A stretch of DNA of 31,567 nucleotides, taken from DATFLL01 sp035267785. GTDB lineage: Bacteria; Pseudomonadota; Gammaproteobacteria; DATFLL01. The notes under the pieces were generated by a model that worked only from the letters and a program-made list of their open reading frames with translations, was not told the origin of the DNA and searched no databases. Made by a program: the position numbers and the translations under genes. The stretch lies in contig DATFLL010000058.1 of the NCBI GenBank assembly GCA_035267785.1, positions 1 through 31,567 on the forward strand. Direction: 5' to 3'. Within the stretch, counting starts at the first letter, position 1; every line of letters starts with the position of its first letter. Of the stretch, positions 22,743 to 30,951 are shown piece by piece.

Positions 22743-24621
22743 GGGGATTGCCGATCGAGGGCGCCGGGACCAGACGCATAAGAACCGCGATCTCGGTGGC
22801 GTGCCACAGGGGCTCGTCGCGCAGCAGGCGACCGCCGAGGGCCAGCGCCGCGCGCGCCCGGGTGATATCGCCCCCCCTTCCCAACGCCAGGCTCGTGCGC
22901 ACCAGGACGGCCGACGGCGAGGGCATCGGCCCGTCGGCGATAACGGCCTCGCCCGCGCCGTAGCGCAGCAGTGAAGGCGCCCCCCGGCGCCAGCCGCCGG
23001 GGGCGTAAAACCCGCGCCAGGCGACATCCAACAGACGCGAGGTGAACGCGCGGGCCCGACGGTCACCGTCGAGGCGATACCAATCGAGCAGACCGGCCGC
23101 GACATAGGCGTAGTCCTCCAACGCACCGGATCCGACCACCCGACCATCGGGCGCCACGGCCCGGTGCAGTTGGCGCCCGTCCCAAAGGCGTTTGCCGAGA
23201 AATCCGGCCAGCCGCCCGGCCGCGCCCCGGTATGGCCCATCGGGAAAGCGGCGCGCCCCGGCGACCAGGGCCGAGAGCGCCAGGCCGTTCCAGGCGGCCA
23301 CGCGTTTGTCGTCGCGCGGTATGGTGCGTGCGCCACGGGCGGCGAGCAGCCGACGGCGCGCGGCCTCCAGCAGGGCTTGGACCTTGGCCGCGGGCAGCTC
23401 CAACTCGGCCGCCACGTCCTTCGGGCTGCGTGCCTGCACCAGGTGGTAGCCGTGCTCCAGGGCGGGCGGTCCGTCCAACCCCCACACCCGCGCCGCGACC
23501 CGGTACTGCGGCGCACTGAGCAGCTTGCGCACCTCGGCGCGCTGCCAGAGATAGGCGCCGCCTTCCACACCGTGGGCATCGACGGCTGAGAGACTGGCCG
23601 CCAGCCCCCGCCCGCCCGGGCCGAAAGCACGCAACATGAAATCCAACGTCTGGCGGCCGATGCGCGTATAAGCGGGCGCTTTCAGTACGTCGCCGGCGTT
23701 CAGATAGAGGCGTGCGAGCAGGGCGTTGTCGTAGAGCATCTTCTCGAAGTGAGGTACCTGCCAGCCCGGATCGACGGTGTAACGGAAAAAGCCCCCCGCC
23801 AAATGGTCATGCAGCCCCCCGTCGGCCATGTGGTCGAGCGTCAGGCGCAAAAAACTGGCCAGGTGCTCGTCCCGCGTGTCGCGATAGATGCCCAGCAAGG
23901 CGTCGAGTTGGGGGACCATCGGAAATTTATTCTGGTCGCCGAACCCGCCCTGCAACTCATCGGCCTGCGCGCGAGCGGAGTCGGTCAGCGCCCTGCGCAA
24001 GCGGCGGGTCTCGGCGCCGGTCAACGCCAGCTTCTGTTTGCCGGCCGCGGCCTGGGCGCTGAGCTCGGCGCTGGCCTTGCGCGCCAACTCGGACAGGCCC
24101 TCGCGATCGGCACGCCAGCGCGCGCCCAAACGCACGAGCAGGTCCTTGAGCTGATCGGGGGGCATGTAGGTGACACCGACAAGGGGATAACCCTCGGGGG
24201 TCACGAAGCTGTTGAGCGGCCAACCGGCCTGGCCGCGGGTACGCTCGGCAAAATCGATCAGCCGGGCGTCGAGCGCCGGGCTGAGCTCGCGGTCGACCGC
24301 CACCGGAATGAAATCGCGGTTGAGCAGCGCCGCTATCTCGGGGTTCTCGTAGCTCTCGTGCTGCATGACGTGGCACCAGCGGCAGGCGTAGTACCCGCTG
24401 GTCACGTAGATGAGCTTGTGCTCGCGCCGCGCCCGCGCGAACGCGGCCGTACCCCAGCGCTGCCAATGCACCGGATCGGCGGCATGCATGGTGAGGTAGG
24501 GCGAAGGGCTGCCGGCGAGCTCGTTCTGCAGCGGGGACTCGCCACTGGCGGCGGCGAGCGTCGGGCGCCCCGCGAGGAGCGCCAACAGCACGAGCAAGAG
24601 CAGCAGTGGGCGTATCGGCAT
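22714..24621 (-). CDS. DUF255 thioredoxin-domain protein (YyaL/SPATA20-like), exported
   Basis: A 635-residue protein. The signal peptide (residues 1-24, long Leu run) is followed by the DUF255 thioredoxin-like domain: SPYLTMHAADPVHWQRWG, then CRWCHVMQHESYENPEIA with a CxxC (the more usual form is CHWCHVM), FIPVAVDRE, and a GWPLNSFVTPEGYPL segment. A long C-terminal alpha/alpha-toroid-like region follows, including GGLHDHLAGGFFRYTVDPGWQVPHFEKMLYDN, the most conserved block of the family. Biochemical role is not established. The ATG at 24621 has an AGGAG site about ten bases upstream. It starts 45 bp after tatC on the same strand, so it may be the last gene of the his-tat unit. The C-terminal end is extended and overlaps the convergent barrel gene. 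Confidence 0.88.
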   Translation of the reverse strand: MPIRPLLLLLVLLALLAGRPTLAAASGESPLQNELAGSPSPYLTMHAADPVHWQRWGTAAFARARREHKLIYVTSGYYACRWCHVMQHESYENPEIAALLNRDFIPVAVDRELSPALDARLIDFAERTRGQAGWPLNSFVTPEGYPLVGVTYMPPDQLKDLLVRLGARWRADREGLSELARKASAELSAQAAAGKQKLALTGAETRRLRRALTDSARAQADELQGGFGDQNKFPMVPQLDALLGIYRDTRDEHLASFLRLTLDHMADGGLHDHLAGGFFRYTVDPGWQVPHFEKMLYDNALLARLYLNAGDVLKAPAYTRIGRQTLDFMLRAFGPGGRGLAASLSAVDAHGVEGGAYLWQRAEVRKLLSAPQYRVAARVWGLDGPPALEHGYHLVQARSPKDVAAELELPAAKVQALLEAARRRLLAARGARTIPRDDKRVAAWNGLALSALVAGARRFPDGPYRGAAGRLAGFLGKRLWDGRQLHRAVAPDGRVVGSGALEDYAYVAAGLLDWYRLDGDRRARAFTSRLLDVAWRGFYAPGGWRRGAPSLLRYGAGEAVIADGPMPSPSAVLVRTSLALGRGGDITRARAALALGGRLLRDEPLWHATEIAVLMRLVPAPSIGNPPRTDTAAPR

Positions 24622-24666
24622 GGGGACCCGTCTCCTCGCACGAGCGCCGAGCCCGGGGGCGTTGGC

Positions 24667-25638
24667 TCAGCGGCGCTCGTCGTCCCGGCCGCCGTCGGTC
24701 GAGTCGGCATCACCGCCCGAACCCGAATCGCCGCTCGTGTCGTCGCCGGTCTCGCCTTCAGCGTCGCTGTCCGCCAGGTCCGCCTCCTCGCGCTCGGCGC
24801 GATCGAGCTCGGCATCCATCTCTTCTTCGGTGAGGTCGCGGTGCTCCTCTTCCTCGGCCGCCTCGCGCTCGCGTTTGCGCCGTACCACCAGACGCGATGC
24901 CAGCAGCCCGAGCTCGAACAGGGCCCACAGCGGCATGGCGAGCAGAATCTGCGAGACCACATCCGGCGGCGTAAGCACCATACCGAGGATGAAGGCGACC
25001 ACGATGATATAGGGACGCTTGGAGGAGAGACTGTCCGGCGTAACGATGTCCATCCACACCAACAGGATGATCGCGATCGGAACCTCGAAGGCCAGGCCGA
25101 AGGCGAAGAACATCTTCAGCACGAGGTCCAGGTAGTGGTTGATGTCCGGCGAGAAAGTCACGCCCTCGGGCGTGACACTGGCGAAAAAGCCGAAGGCGAC
25201 CGGGAAGATGGCGTAATAGGCAAAGGCGACGCCGAGATAGAACAGGATGATGCTCGAGATCAGCAGCGGCATCACCATGGTCTTCTCGTGGCGGTACAGC
25301 CCCGGCGCGATGAAACCCCAGGCCTGGTACAGGATGAAGGGCATCGCCGCGAAAATGGAGGTCGCCAGTGCCAGCTTGACCGGAGCGAAGAACGGACCGG
25401 TGGGCTGTGTGGCGATCAGCGTCGCGCCCTTGGGCAGCTTGGCCAGCAGCGGCGTCGCCAGAAAATGGTACAGGTGGTTGCGAAAGGCGAACATGCCCGC
25501 AAAGATAATCACTACCACCAGCACGACCCGCAGGAGGCGATCGCGCAGCTCCAGCAGATGGGAAATGAAGGGTTGTTCCTGATCGACGCTCTCGTCGTCG
25601 GCGCCGCCGCGCCCGCCTGCGCTCGTGTTATCGCTCAT
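24667..25638 (-). CDS. tatC: Twin-arginine translocase subunit TatC
   Basis: A 323-residue protein. The core (about 20-255) has the TatC N-terminal HLLELRDRLLRV, the FxPVKL segment, six membrane helices, PFILYQAWGFIAPGLYRHEK, AFGLAFEVPI and a late MVLTPPDVVSQILLAMPLWALFELG. TatC binds the twin-arginine signal together with TatB and recruits TatA. It is about 65 residues longer than E. coli TatC because of a highly charged, mostly acidic C-terminal tail (about 258-323, rich in Glu, Asp, Arg, then Gly/Ser/Asp), which should be cytoplasmic and disordered. Its start overlaps the tatB stop (ATGA, 25635-25638). Confidence 0.96.
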   Translation of the reverse strand: MSDNTSAGGRGGADDESVDQEQPFISHLLELRDRLLRVVLVVVIIFAGMFAFRNHLYHFLATPLLAKLPKGATLIATQPTGPFFAPVKLALATSIFAAMPFILYQAWGFIAPGLYRHEKTMVMPLLISSIILFYLGVAFAYYAIFPVAFGFFASVTPEGVTFSPDINHYLDLVLKMFFAFGLAFEVPIAIILLVWMDIVTPDSLSSKRPYIIVVAFILGMVLTPPDVVSQILLAMPLWALFELGLLASRLVVRRKREREAAEEEEHRDLTEEEMDAELDRAEREEADLADSDAEGETGDDTSGDSGSGGDADSTDGGRDDERR

Positions 25639-26228
25639 TGTTTCTTGTTGTTGTCGGCCTCAGCGGATTCCCCGGCTTCGGACTTATCTAACTCGGTCTG
25701 AGTCGCAGCGGGCGCTGCCTCGCCGGCGCCCTGCCCGGCGCTCGCCTCGGCCTCGGTCCCCAGCGACTCGCGTGCGGCGCGTTTGGCCTCGGCCTCGTTT
25801 TCATACAAACGTCGCGTGCGCTCCTCGGCGCGCCGCTGATTCTCGGTCTTCACCGGTTCGGCCTCGGATGGCGCCTCTTCGGCGGCGCCCGACTCGTCCG
25901 ATGACGCGGCGCTGTCGATCGGCTCGGGGCGATCGTCCGACATCGCCTTGACCAGATAATCCGGATTGGCTTCCTGCTCGATGGTGTCGCGCGTGGAGCT
26001 CAGGATGTCCTTGAGCTCGTTGATGTCGGCATTGTTGTCCAGCGCACGGCGCAGCTCGTCGGCCTTGAGCTCGCGGTCGATATCCGCTTTGACGTTACCG
26101 AGAAAATGGCGGGCCTTGCCGATCCAAAGGCCGGCGGTTCGCGCCAGACCGGGCAGCTTGTCCGGGCCGATCACGATCAGCGCCACGATGGCGATGACGG
26201 TAAGTTCCCAGAATCCAATGTCGAACAT
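25635..26228 (-). CDS. tatB: Twin-arginine translocase subunit TatB
   Basis: A 197-residue protein. The N-terminus MFDIGFWELTVIAIVALIVI and GPDKLPGLARTAG are typical of TatB: one membrane helix, a Gly-Pro hinge, then an amphipathic helix and a charged helical part (KADIDRELKADELRRAL). The last 100 residues are a low-complexity Ala/Glu/Ser/Thr-rich tail. TatB with TatC forms the receptor for folded Tat substrates. It overlaps tatC by 4 bp and starts 80 bp after tatA. Confidence 0.95.
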   Translation of the reverse strand: MFDIGFWELTVIAIVALIVIGPDKLPGLARTAGLWIGKARHFLGNVKADIDRELKADELRRALDNNADINELKDILSSTRDTIEQEANPDYLVKAMSDDRPEPIDSAASSDESGAAEEAPSEAEPVKTENQRRAEERTRRLYENEAEAKRAARESLGTEAEASAGQGAGEAAPAATQTELDKSEAGESAEADNNKKQ

Positions 26229-26308
26229 GGCGCGGAGACCTCACAGGGCGCTTGCGGCGCCGCGCAGGGGCAGTAGAAAACAGCCGGGCCGCACGCGGCG
26301 CCGGGGCG

Positions 26309-26551
26309 TCAGGATTTGCCCTGCTCCTTGTGGGTGACCTCACCCTCGATGACCTCGCCCGACTCGTCCTTGCGCTGCTGGAGCTTCTCCTTGCTCTCGG
26401 ACTCGGCCTTCTCCTCGCCTTCCTTGACGGATTTGCGAAAACCCTTGATGGCCTCGCCGAGGTCGCTGCCGACGTTGCGCAGGCGCTTGGCGCCGAACAA
26501 CAGCAGGATGATGATCAGAACGAGAACGAGCTGTAATGGACCGATAGACAT
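26309..26551 (-). CDS. tatA: Twin-arginine translocase subunit TatA
   Basis: An 80-residue protein. A short membrane helix (LQLVLVLIIILLLF) is followed by the FGAKRLRNVGSDLGEAIKGFRKS amphipathic helix of the TatA family and an acidic/basic tail ending in GKS. TatA oligomerises to form the passage for folded proteins. The ATG at 26551 (MSIGPLQ) is preferred over the in-frame ATG at 26575 because a GGAG site stands about nine bases upstream and the helix then begins at the usual place. It lies 20 bp after hinT and 80 bp before tatB, consistent with co-transcription. Confidence 0.95.
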   Translation of the reverse strand: MSIGPLQLVLVLIIILLLFGAKRLRNVGSDLGEAIKGFRKSVKEGEEKAESESKEKLQQRKDESGEVIEGEVTHKEQGKS

Positions 26552-26571
26552 GTTGTTTCTCCAGGTGGAAA

Positions 26572-26907
26572 TCAAAAACCGGGCAGGTCTTCCCCGCCCA
26601 GCAAGTGGACATGCAGGTGAAACACCTCCTGTCCACCCCCCTTGCCGGTATTGATAATAGTGCGAAACCCGTCCGTCAGGCCCTGTCGGTCGGCAAGCAC
26701 CGGCAGCAGGCGCATGATGTGGGCCATCAAGTTGTCATGTTCGGGGCCGAGCTCCGCCAGGCTCGCCACGTGCGTGCGCGGCACGACCAGCAGATGAACC
26801 CGGGCCTTGGGGTTGATGTCGGCGAAGACCACCACCCGCTCGTCCTCGTGGACGAACTCGGCCGGAATCTCGCCGGCGACGATCTTGCAAAACAGGCAAT
26901 CGCTCAT
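26572..26907 (-). CDS. hinT: HIT-family nucleotide hydrolase (HinT)
   Basis: A 111-residue protein, a full-length HinT: the N-terminal CLFCKIVAGEIPAEFVHED, the central KARVHLLVVPRTHVASL, and the histidine triad at residues 97, 99 and 101 (HLHVHLLGG). HinT hydrolyses purine nucleoside phosphoramidates, including AMP-lysine adducts. The start at 26907 (MSDCLFC) fits homologues; the frame is open further upstream across hisE but that part is not homologous. It sits between hisE (43 bp) and tatA (20 bp), a placement seen in several gammaproteobacteria. Confidence 0.95.
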   Translation of the reverse strand: MSDCLFCKIVAGEIPAEFVHEDERVVVFADINPKARVHLLVVPRTHVASLAELGPEHDNLMAHIMRLLPVLADRQGLTDGFRTIINTGKGGGQEVFHLHVHLLGGEDLPGF

Positions 26908-26950
26908 GCTCGTCGCTGCACCGCCAGAGGTTTTCTCGGGCCCGGGCCGC

Positions 26951-27271
26951 TTACTTCGGGGCCCGGCCGGCCTTTTCCCGCAGACCTGAGACACCGAACC
27001 GGCGTCCCAGTTCCTCCAGGACATCCTCCGGCGCCAGCCCCTCATGCGCCAGGAGAATCAGGCTATGAAACCACAGATCGGCGGTCTCATAAACGATTTG
27101 CTCGCGATCCCCGTCCTTGGCCGCCATGACGGTCTCCGTGGCCTCCTCGCCGATCTTCTTCAAGATGGCGTCCAGCCCCTTGGCATACAGCCCCGCCACA
27201 TAGGAGCTCTCCGGGTCGGCCCCCTTGCGGGCCTCCAGGACCTCGGCCAGCTGGCGCAGGATATCGGACAC
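26951..27271 (-). CDS. hisE: Phosphoribosyl-ATP pyrophosphohydrolase
   Basis: A 106-residue protein of the MazG-like HisE family. It has the SSYVAGLYAKGLDAILKKIGEEATETVMAAKDGD motif (the EExxE-type metal-binding helix) and YETADLWFHSLILL. It catalyses step 2 of histidine biosynthesis, phosphoribosyl-ATP to phosphoribosyl-AMP. It is separate from HisI, unlike the fused HisIE of enterobacteria. The start is GTG at 27271, 14 bp after the hisI stop. Confidence 0.96.
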   Translation of the reverse strand: MSDILRQLAEVLEARKGADPESSYVAGLYAKGLDAILKKIGEEATETVMAAKDGDREQIVYETADLWFHSLILLAHEGLAPEDVLEELGRRFGVSGLREKAGRAPK

Positions 27272-27285
27272 GGCGGTGCGCTCCC

Positions 27286-27684
27286 TTACTTATATATGTC
27301 TTTGGGGTCCTTGAGGACCGGATCAACCGCCTCCCAGTACGCCCGCTCGCCTTCGCCCGCCAGGCGCTGGTAAAAGCAGCTCTGGCGGCCCGTGTGGCAC
27401 GCGATGCCGCCCACCTGCTCTATGCTGAGCAGGACCACGTCGTTGTCGCAGTCCAGGCGGATGTCGTGCACCCGCTGGATGTGGCCCGACTCCTCGCCCT
27501 TGGGCCAGAGCCGAGCCCGCGAGCGCGACGAGTACACGGCCCGGTGCTCGCGTGCCGTCATGGCCAGGGCCTCGCGGTTCATCCACGCGAACATCAGCAC
27601 CCGGCCCGATTCGGCATCCTGGGCGATGACCGGCACCAGCCCGTCCTCGGTCCACTTGATCTCATCCAACCACTGTTCGCTCAT
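27286..27684 (-). CDS. hisI: Phosphoribosyl-AMP cyclohydrolase
   Basis: A 132-residue protein. The HisI signature is clear: VLMFAWMNREALAMT, YSSRSRARLWPKGEESGHIQ, the metal-site DIRLDCDNDVVLL and CHTGRQSCFYQRL. It opens the purine ring in step 3 of histidine biosynthesis. The frame stays open upstream across hisF, but the ATG at 27684 (MSEQWLDEIKW) matches homologues. It lies 32 bp after hisF and 14 bp before hisE. Confidence 0.96.
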   Translation of the reverse strand: MSEQWLDEIKWTEDGLVPVIAQDAESGRVLMFAWMNREALAMTAREHRAVYSSRSRARLWPKGEESGHIQRVHDIRLDCDNDVVLLSIEQVGGIACHTGRQSCFYQRLAGEGERAYWEAVDPVLKDPKDIYK

Positions 27685-27716
27685 GTTCGTCCAGCCTCGC
27701 CGGCGCTCGCCGGTCC

Positions 27717-28490
27717 CTACAGGCGCATCTCGATGCCGCGGGCGGCCATGGCCCGCTTGGCCTCCTCGATGGTGTGCTCGCCAAAGTGGAAAATGCTGGC
27801 GGCCAGTACGGCGTCGGCCCCGCCGGCCTGCACGCCCTCGGCCAGGTGCTCCAGGTTCCCTACGCCGCCCGAGGCGATGACGGGCACCCGCACCGCGTCC
27901 GAGATGGCCCGCGTCAGGGCCAGGTCGAAGCCCTCGCGGGTGCCGTCGCGGTCCATGCTGGTCAGCAGGATCTCGCCCGCCCCGTAGTCGACCATCTTGC
28001 GGGCCCACTCGATGGCATCCAATCCGGTGGCCTTGCGCCCGCCGTGGGTGAATATCTCCCAGCGCTCGGGCTCGCCCTCGGCGCTGACCCGCTTGGCGTC
28101 GATAGCCACCACAATGCACTGCGAGCCGAAGCGCTGAGCCGCCTCGCGCACGAATTCGGGGTTGTGCACCGCGGCCGTGTTGATGGCCACCTTGTCGGCC
28201 CCGGCGTTGAGCATCGTTCGGATATCGGCGATGGTGCGGATCCCCCCGCCGACGGTCAGCGGGATGAACACCTGGCCCGCCACCTCCTCGACCACGTGAA
28301 CCATGGTCTCGCGCTCTTCGTGGCTGGCGGTGATATCGAGAAACGTCAGCTCGTCGGCCCCCTGCTCGTCGTAGCGACGGGCGATCTCCACCGGGTCGCC
28401 GGCGTCGCGAATGTCGACGAAACGCACGCCCTTGACGACGCGGCCGTTGTCCACGTCCAGGCAGGGAATGATGCGTTTGGCCAGCCCCAT
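27717..28490 (-). CDS. hisF: Imidazole glycerol phosphate synthase cyclase subunit
   Basis: A 257-residue TIM barrel starting MGLAKRIIPCLDVDNGRVVKG, with the catalytic Asp in PCLDVD and the second Asp in VVAIDAKR. The phosphate-binding GGGIRTIADI and IASGGVGNLEHL loops are present. With HisH it makes imidazole glycerol phosphate and AICAR. The ATG at 28490 is preceded by a GGGGA site. It is 18 bp after hisA, in the usual H-A-F order. Confidence 0.97.
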   Translation of the reverse strand: MGLAKRIIPCLDVDNGRVVKGVRFVDIRDAGDPVEIARRYDEQGADELTFLDITASHEERETMVHVVEEVAGQVFIPLTVGGGIRTIADIRTMLNAGADKVAINTAAVHNPEFVREAAQRFGSQCIVVAIDAKRVSAEGEPERWEIFTHGGRKATGLDAIEWARKMVDYGAGEILLTSMDRDGTREGFDLALTRAISDAVRVPVIASGGVGNLEHLAEGVQAGGADAVLAASIFHFGEHTIEEAKRAMAARGIEMRL

Positions 28491-28508
28491 GGTATTCCCC
28501 GTTACGCT

Positions 28509-29249
28509 CTATTCGCCGCCGCAGCCGTCGGCCAGCTCGCGGGCATCGGCAAAGTCCAGCGTGCCCTCGTAGATGGCCCGCCCGGTGATGGCACCCATGA
28601 TCCCCTCGTCGGCGACCTCGCACAGGCGGCGCACGTCGTCGATGGTGGTGATGCCGCCGGAGGCAATGACCGGAATCGTAATCTGGCGCGCCAGGGCCAC
28701 CGTCGACTCGATGTTGACGCCCTGCATCATGCCGTCACGGCCGATGTCGGTATAGACGATGGCCTCCACGCCGTCCTTCTCGAACCGCTGAGCCATGTCC
28801 GCCACGTCATGGTGAGACAGCTTGGACCAGCCGTCGATGGCGACCTTTCCGTCCTTGGCGTCCAGGCCGACGATGATGTGGCCGGGAAATTCCAGGCAGA
28901 TGTCGTTGACGAAATGCGGGGCGTTGATGGCCTTGGTGCCGATAATCACATACTGCACGCCGGCCTCCAGGTAGGTCTGGATGGTGTCCTCGTCGCGGAT
29001 GCCCCCGCCGACCTGAATCGGCACCTCGGGATAGGCCGCGGCGATGTCGCGGATGACCTCGGCGTTGACCGGGCGGCCCGCAAACGCGCCGTCCAGGTCC
29101 ACGATATGCAGCCGGCGTGCGCCCTGCTCGACCCACTGCCCGGCCATGGCGACCGGATCGTCCGAGAAGACCGTCGAGTCCTCCATGCGCCCTTGGCGCA
29201 GACGTACGCACTTGCCTTCCTTCAGGTCTATGGCGGGGATGATCAACAT
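28509..29249 (-). CDS. hisA: ProFAR isomerase
   Basis: A 246-residue TIM barrel of the HisA type: MLIIPAIDLKEGKCVRLRQG, LHIVDLDGAFAGRPVN, VGGGIRDEDTIQTYL, VGLDAKDGKVAIDGW, TDIGRDGMMQGVN and IASGGITTIDDVRRL. The two catalytic Asp (in AIDLKEG and TDIGRDG) are in place. It isomerises ProFAR to PRFAR. It lies between hisH (67 bp) and hisF (18 bp). Confidence 0.97.
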   Translation of the reverse strand: MLIIPAIDLKEGKCVRLRQGRMEDSTVFSDDPVAMAGQWVEQGARRLHIVDLDGAFAGRPVNAEVIRDIAAAYPEVPIQVGGGIRDEDTIQTYLEAGVQYVIIGTKAINAPHFVNDICLEFPGHIIVGLDAKDGKVAIDGWSKLSHHDVADMAQRFEKDGVEAIVYTDIGRDGMMQGVNIESTVALARQITIPVIASGGITTIDDVRRLCEVADEGIMGAITGRAIYEGTLDFADARELADGCGGE

Positions 29250-29316
29250 CGTCCTGTTCCCTCTGCTCTGGCTGCCTCTTTAGTCGTGGTATCCACCGCG
29301 CCCGAACCCGTGCCGC

Positions 29317-29976
29317 TCAAGCGGTCCCGTCCCAACGCAGGAAATTGGCATACAAGGCCAGACCGGCATGCTGGCTCTTCTCCGGGTGGAATTGCACCGC
29401 AAAGACGTTCTCGCGGACCATGGCCGAACAGAACGTGATGCCATAGTCGGTCGAGGCTGCGACCAGCGCGGGGTCGCCGGGCTCGACGTAGTAACTGTGC
29501 ACGAAATAGAACCGTGCGTCCTGGGGAATATCGCGCCACATGGGATGTTCGCCCAGCTGGTGGACCTGATTCCAGCCCATGTGCGGGATCTTGAGGCGCT
29601 CGCCCGTGCGTGCATCGCTCAGCCGCTCGCCAAAATACTCCACACGCCCGGGCAGCACACCAAGACAGTCCACGCCGTCGTTCTCGGCGCTGTATTCGAC
29701 CAGCGCCTGCATTCCGACGCAGACGCCGAGCAGGGGCTTGGCCCGCGCCGCCTCGCGCACGACCGCGTCCAAGCCCAAGCGGCGAAGCTCGCCCATGCAG
29801 TCGCGCATGGCCCCCACGCCGGGCAGCACCACGCGGTCGGCGGCCAGAATCTCCTCGGCATGGCTGCTGACGCTCACGCGCACGTCCAGACCGTGGTCGG
29901 CGCCGGCTCGCTCCAGGGCCTTGGCCACGGAGTGCAGATTGCCCATGCCGTAATCGATGACCGCGACACTACTCAT
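29317..29976 (-). CDS. hisH: Imidazole glycerol phosphate synthase glutaminase subunit
   Basis: A 219-residue class I glutamine amidotransferase starting MSSVAVIDYGMGNLHSV. The nucleophile Cys86 lies in LLGVCVGMQAL, and His197/Glu199 in VQFHPEKS complete the triad. The oxyanion-type LPGVGAM loop is present. It supplies ammonia to HisF. It begins 68 bp after the hisB stop; this gap is more AT-rich near the start codon. Confidence 0.97.
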   Translation of the reverse strand: MSSVAVIDYGMGNLHSVAKALERAGADHGLDVRVSVSSHAEEILAADRVVLPGVGAMRDCMGELRRLGLDAVVREAARAKPLLGVCVGMQALVEYSAENDGVDCLGVLPGRVEYFGERLSDARTGERLKIPHMGWNQVHQLGEHPMWRDIPQDARFYFVHSYYVEPGDPALVAASTDYGITFCSAMVRENVFAVQFHPEKSQHAGLALYANFLRWDGTA

Positions 29977-30044
29977 CGTACTGCTCGAATATTATTAATG
30001 GTAACGGTGGCGGTTGACCGGCATTGGACTGGCGGGGCGCTGAC

Positions 30045-30638
30045 TCACAGGCTCCCCTTGGTCGAAGGCGTGATGCCCGCCATGCGCTCATCGGGCTCGA
30101 CGGCCATGCGCAGGGCGCGGCCGAAGGCCTTGAACACGGTCTCGGCGATGTGGTGGGCATTCTTGCCGCGCAGGCAGTCGATGTGCAGGGTCACCAGGGC
30201 GTGGTTGGCGAAGCCCTGGAAGAACTCGTGCAGCAGGTCCACGTCGAACTCGCCGATGCGCGCGCGCGGATACTCCACCGCGTACTCCAGCCCCGGGCGC
30301 CCGGAAAAATCCACCACCACCCGCGACAGGGCCTCGTCCAGGGGCACGTAGGCATGGCCGTAGCGGCGGATCCCCTTCTTGTCACCCAGCGCCCTGGCAA
30401 AGGCCTGGCCCAGGGTGATGCCAACGTCCTCGACGGTGTGGTGGGCATCGATGTGCAGGTCGCCCTTCGCCTGTATAGTCAAATCCACCAGTCCGTGGCG
30501 TGCCACCTGATCGAGCATGTGCTCCAAGAACGGGATGCCCGTGGACAGCTCGCACCGGCCCGTTCCATCCAGGTTGACTGTCACCTCGATCTGGGTCTCC
30601 AGGGTGTCGCGTTTGACGTTGGCGCTGCGCTCGGCCAT
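30045..30638 (-). CDS. hisB: Imidazoleglycerol-phosphate dehydratase
   Basis: A 197-residue monofunctional IGPD, lacking the phosphatase half of the E. coli HisB fusion. Metal-binding His motifs are clear: FLEHMLDQVARHG, DAHHTVEDVGI, and the late repeat HIDCLRGKNAHHIAE, with DEALSRVVVDFSGRP. It dehydrates imidazole glycerol phosphate. The ATG at 30638 (MAERSANVKRDT) fits the family; the open frame upstream is not homologous. It is the first gene of the leftward his-hinT-tat run; hisG, hisD and hisC are not in the window. Confidence 0.97.
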   Translation of the reverse strand: MAERSANVKRDTLETQIEVTVNLDGTGRCELSTGIPFLEHMLDQVARHGLVDLTIQAKGDLHIDAHHTVEDVGITLGQAFARALGDKKGIRRYGHAYVPLDEALSRVVVDFSGRPGLEYAVEYPRARIGEFDVDLLHEFFQGFANHALVTLHIDCLRGKNAHHIAETVFKAFGRALRMAVEPDERMAGITPSTKGSL

Positions 30639-30951
30639 GAAATCAGTAGACTCCGTTTGGAACCTCGGGGCCCCGCCGGCGTGGCGCGGCCATCCCGATG
30701 CGGTGCTCAGGGCCCCATAGCATACCTGCAACGCCGGCCCGTGGGTACTGGGCCACGCCATCCGGGCGACAGCCAAAGCGGTCACCGTGGACAGGAGCAC
30801 GCCGCAGGCGGGCGAACCAGACCATCACACCCATCATTGTTTCGAATAGGTTTGGCATATCGCGCGGCGTATGGATACTCTATTATTCAACTTGAGCATC
30901 GCATAACCGGTTAATCTTAAGTCAGTAATATTGTAGGGGATTTACACCGAG
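30639..30951. promoter_or_regulatory. Divergent region between hisB and the FNR-type gene
   Basis: 313 bp. The half nearer the FNR gene is AT-rich. A possible sigma-70-type promoter for the rightward gene is TTGGCA (30852-30857) and GATACT (30874-30879) with a 16-bp spacer. I find no convincing TTGAT-N4-ATCAA FNR site, and nothing that looks like a his leader peptide with a run of His codons. It must also carry the hisB promoter, which I cannot pick out. Confidence 0.4.

Noticed and set aside
30892..30906. TTGAGCATCGCATAA as an FNR site for autoregulation
   Set aside because: Only the left half approaches TTGAT; the right half does not match ATCAA.
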